Assembly: GCA_951799445.1 (NCBI GenBank)
Contig: OX637292.1
Span: 16,991,296 to 17,055,295, forward strand
Direction: 5' to 3'
Source: Pseudisothecium myosuroides
Taxonomy: Eukaryota > Streptophyta > Bryopsida > Hypnales > Lembophyllaceae
DNA length: 64,000 nucleotides
Position 1 is the stretch's first letter. Each line of letters begins with the position of its first letter. Below, piece after piece: positions 60,377 to 64,000 of the stretch. The position numbers and the translations under genes are program-made. The notes beneath the pieces were generated by a model. The model ran no database searches. It saw only the letters and a list, made by a program, of their open reading frames with translations, and had not been told where the DNA came from.

Positions 60377-63300
60377 TCACAAAGCATTGTGAATGCTGTT
60401 ATAGCATGGACGACGAATGCACATCCAGACATAGCCGCAACCCTTACAAAACCATCGTTGCGGCTTTTTACAAACAATGCACTGACGCTTTAGTCTTGAA
60501 TGTTGGGGTCCACAGTTACTCTTGTCAAACCGAAGGCCTGGCCACTTAGCCTGGGGTACCTTGGACGCCTTCAACAAGGGATGAATCAAGTATCGACCTA
60601 TTGCAATTCGAAATTGCATATGGGACATAAGCTTCAGATCCATTTCTTCAATCTTTTTCTGGTACATTATCCACATATTGACCAAGGATTGATCAAGTAC
60701 GAAATTGAATAGCTTTTTCCACCATTTATGGCTAGATAGTTGTGTAGAATAGGTGCCACGGAGTTGATCCGTAACATCTACTCCACGCATATATTCTTGA
60801 TACTGTAAATGTATTGGTGTAGAGGGAGTAATCAGTTGCCCAACACGTTTCTTCAGTCTCCGAAGCACTTGTACTCCTGGACTCCAAGCATCAGCAGCCG
60901 TGCTCAACATTGTTACCAATTCTTTGTCCTTCCAGGAAATAGCCACCATTTGTCTGTCATGGTGCATTCTTATAACTACCCCTCCCCGCCTCTCTTTTTC
61001 ACAATCTTGGCTAAGCCCGGGGGGCATATTCAGGCGGTTACATCTGACAGTTCCAGTTGCCCAAGTCCCGGAGACCATGAGCTCATGGAAGAGATTCACA
61101 GATGAGAAAGCATTGTCAACTACTACAATATGACCACGGTTATGTAGTCCAAGGAGCAATCTGGTGACAACTGCATGACCAAGCTCCATTGGTCCAGTAC
61201 CTATATCCTTCCCTAAATAGACTTCAATCCTCATTACAAAACGTGATTTAGAGCTAGCAAGGGCCCACACTTTGATTCCAAAGCGTGTGGGCTTGTCTTG
61301 CATAAATTGACGAATGTGACAATATTTCCCTTTATATGGGATTATGCATTCGTCAATGGTCAACATTCTCTCAAGATTGTAGACTTTTCTAGACACTTTG
61401 ACAAATTCCTCTAATAGCCACCTCATTTTTGCTAACCTGTCGAAGGAAGGATGATTGGAGTCTCTGACTATTTTTTCATTATCAGACAAATGTAGACAAC
61501 GTTGGATTCCTTTCCACCGGGACAAAGACATCACATTTGGTATCACTGCACAATGCAAGAATTCCTCACTTCGTTTCCAGTAGTGCCTTATGGATGGCAA
61601 TTTTTTAACTCCCATTAGAACCACGATACCAAGCCACGCTTTGAGTTCTAAAACACTAAGGTCGATCCACTTAGCCCCACCTTTTGTCACACTTTTTTCT
61701 CCTATTGCGGGAAATTTTTTATTCAATTCATGATGAGCATATCGATTAGTTTCTTCAACTATTCAAGACAAGGTTTCCTCTGACCAATATAAATCCCAAA
61801 GATTGCCAGGGTGAAGAACATGTTTTGTATCAGGGAACTGTCCTCCTGGACTTGGACCTGAGAAATTATCTCTATTTCCTAGCAATCTGACATGACAAGA
61901 ATCCCAACTATCAGGCCTGTAATAAGCGTGCAATTCCCAAAGATTCATAGGTCGAGCAGTGTATGCCTGGTCTGTTTGGGACCATGCTTCTAGATCCGGG
62001 TCAATTTGAAAGTCAGGTTGTGTTTCAGGAATCTCCTCACATTGAGGACCAAGTTCACGATCACTAATTGAATCAGATAAACCAAACTCACTGGATGCAT
62101 GGACATGTGCGGTAGTCTCTTTCTGTAGAACACAAGACTCATCATCACTGTTTTCAAAATCAGAAAACGTCCCTAACCAATCCGATCCACTTGAGTCTCC
62201 AGTTTCTAGACCCTCACATTCTCTTGCTGTAGTAATCATGTACCCAGGAAGGTGAATTCTCACCTTCGGATATGGAGTTCGTCCAGTTGATGCCTTACTA
62301 TCGTCGTATTCATCCTCTTCTATGTAATCAGGAATAGGATATTCTACTTCCTTCACTCTCTGACCTCTGTCATCTTTGTCATTGTTATGATCCTCAGCAT
62401 GTCGTGGCAAAGTTTCTAACCCCACAAGAATTGTGTTTCCATCGCCAGAAGATTCCAACTGAACAATGCTTTCGTCAGCCTCGTGCACTATGCCTTGACA
62501 TGGCTCTGGATTCAGAGGTTCCATATTAGCAAATCTTGTCTCCCACCCACGACCTTGGCCATCGTGACTTCCCATTGCTGTAGTGTCATATTGAAGCGCC
62601 ACCCTACATTGTGCTTCATTCAAATGCATATTGGTACCACGGCCTCCTAAATCACAGACTATGATGTGTTCTCCTGTAGGTCCTTTGTCATACTCCTCTA
62701 CAACAATACCCATGGTCCAACTTGGTGTATACCCAGACCTGAAGCTTGCAGCACTCAGAAAACGATTTGGAACCAAGACTTGCCATCCTGCTCTTTTCTT
62801 CGATAAGGTAGACACCTTAAATCCTAAACCTTCACTCGGAATAGGCAGCCGTGTGTCAAAATTCTCAAGAGAATGTTGCGATTCTGGGGCAACAAAGTTC
62901 TCTCTACACTCATCTTCCATGTCTACTTCGTCAATTATTTGTCGATTCATATTTGTTGTCTCCTCCTCCAAACGAATTTGCTCTGCCAACTTTCTAGCTC
63001 TTGTCATTGGTGGGGATATGTCCAAGGCCATCTCAATCCGTGGCCTGGTCCAAGCTGTCTTGGTTGCTCTTCGTGACAAACGTCCTCTGCTTCTTCCTTG
63101 ATTGTTCCTCCCTCTCCCCCGACTTGATGTCTCCAAAATCTCGCCTCCAAGCTCTACTCCTGTCGTAACTTGCATCTCGTCCTGACTTGGAGAGTTTGGA
63201 ATCTCCTGAGTTGGCATTGGCGCTTGTCCTTTCTCCTTGTGTACTGGCAGACAATGTTTGTCTGGGCGTGAACTTCTGGACCGAGAATCTCGTTCTGCTC

Positions 63301-63886
63301 TGGAAATAGATTCACCGGCTGCATTCTCTCCCCCATGCGGGACCTTGGCAATGCCGGCGGAGCTGAATTCCGCAAAGGCTGCGACTTGTAACGAGGCACC
63401 CTTTTCCGTGGAGGCATGATTTCTATCTCCTTCTCCGGAATACACGACGTCCCTCAAAATTGCTGCAATGTGGTCAGGGAACTTGTGCCTCTCTTTCCAA
63501 CCCAATACCTTGGCTGTATGCCTATACCACAAGTATCGTGCACGCTCCGCCTCTCCAAATGAACCCCTCCTGTTCCAAGTTGTTGGCCTTGGCAATGCAA
63601 ACAAGTATCTTTTTTCAAGCGACTGCAAAATCTTTTGTACACTAACTTTGTTTAGCCCTTGTTGTCGCACCCACAATTCTATTTCTTTGACACCTTGTTC
63701 TAATTTTGACACACCGAGAGCTTCACTACTCTCTCCCATGAAATTCTCAAACCCTAGTTTTGTCTTTGCATACGTATGTTTTCTCGCTAAATTTTGAACT
63801 CGCCAATCACACTGTAGGAATAGTGTTGCTATGAAAAGTACTTGCAGGTTGGCCCTCACAATTGCTATCTTTTTATGTTCTGCCAT
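60377..63886 (-). pseudogene. piggyBac transposase, whole but for one in-frame TGA
   Basis: Intronless frame of 1169 codons plus stop, interrupted once by TGA (61765-61763, codon 708). The sequence reads on in the same frame (LYWSEETLS, stop, IVEETNRYAHHELNKKF). The decayed copy has Arg (CGA) at this point, so this is a CGA-to-TGA change. Catalytic core (DDE_Tnp_1_7): D845 in LTIDECIIPYKGKY, D924 in IVVVDNAFSSVNLFHEL, D1037 and D1040 in MRGVDVTDQL; spacing matches piggyBac. Tail CIVCKKPQRWFCKGCGYVWM, then C and H residues, is the Cys-rich zinc domain. The first 600 residues are unusually long: basic RG-rich stretch (about 255-275), a conserved GWQVLVPNRFL...GYTPSWTMGIVVEEY block (about 370-425), and acidic Ser-rich linkers. 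Start is the first ATG (63886). It would act in the nucleus, cutting at TTAA. Readthrough or a simple allelic stop are both possible; otherwise a young pseudogene. Confidence 0.93.
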
Positions 63887-64000
63887 CGCCAGAGCTTAGA
63901 GCTTGGGCCTGGCGGCGCAAATTGGCGGTCTCTGGTAAAAATCAATGTCACAAACGGTGTTCAAATGAATTCAAACTGTAGGAATTGAGAGCATGACGTC
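63887..64000. other. 5' flank of the piggyBac copy, window edge
   Basis: Only 114 bp remain. No TTAA or CCC-type terminal repeat is visible, so the 5' end of the element lies outside the window. Confidence 0.5.

Overview
This window looks like nuclear DNA from a green plant. Two spliced genes are present, both on the minus strand, with canonical GT/AG introns mostly between about 60 and 550 bp. They are a plant ARGONAUTE1 orthologue (12736-19328) and a plastid-targeted lyase of the isocitrate lyase/PEP mutase superfamily (51971-56947). Short introns, very AT-rich intergenic DNA, a piggyBac transposase and many small DNA transposons fit a non-seed plant (bryophyte or lycophyte grade) better than an angiosperm. 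That placement is an inference. No rRNA, tRNA or CRISPR array was recognised.

Layout. 1-7.3 kb: repeat-rich DNA with a possible LTR fragment and a 915-bp TTAA-flanked MITE. 7.9-10.5 kb: a decayed piggyBac transposase on the plus strand. 12.7-21.3 kb: AGO1 and its long, low-complexity 5' region. 21.5-51.9 kb: an AT-rich gene desert packed with transposon remnants. These include several piggyBac-like TTAA MITEs, one of which is an almost perfect 742-bp palindrome, a 5'-truncated LINE with a 17-bp target duplication, a 2.56-kb CACTA element with a 3-bp duplication, and further MITEs, some nested. 52-57 kb: the lyase gene. 58.1-59.7 kb: a tandem array of about 350-bp units, each carrying a palindrome of up to 74 bp. 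60.4-63.9 kb: a second piggyBac transposase, complete except for one in-frame TGA.

How the parts relate. The two host genes have no evident functional link beyond sharing a strand. The mobile elements form a coherent story. TTAA target sites and CCCCTAAAGGACC-type termini are what piggyBac-superfamily elements leave, and the window holds both transposase relatives and several short non-coding elements with such termini. The foldback element and the hairpin array would give double-stranded RNA if transcribed, which is the kind of template that feeds an AGO1 silencing pathway. That connection is general knowledge plus inference, not something the sequence proves.

Splice sites were read by eye. 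Both gene models keep an open frame through every junction (AGO1 1185 codons plus stop; lyase 555 codons plus stop), which is strong internal support.
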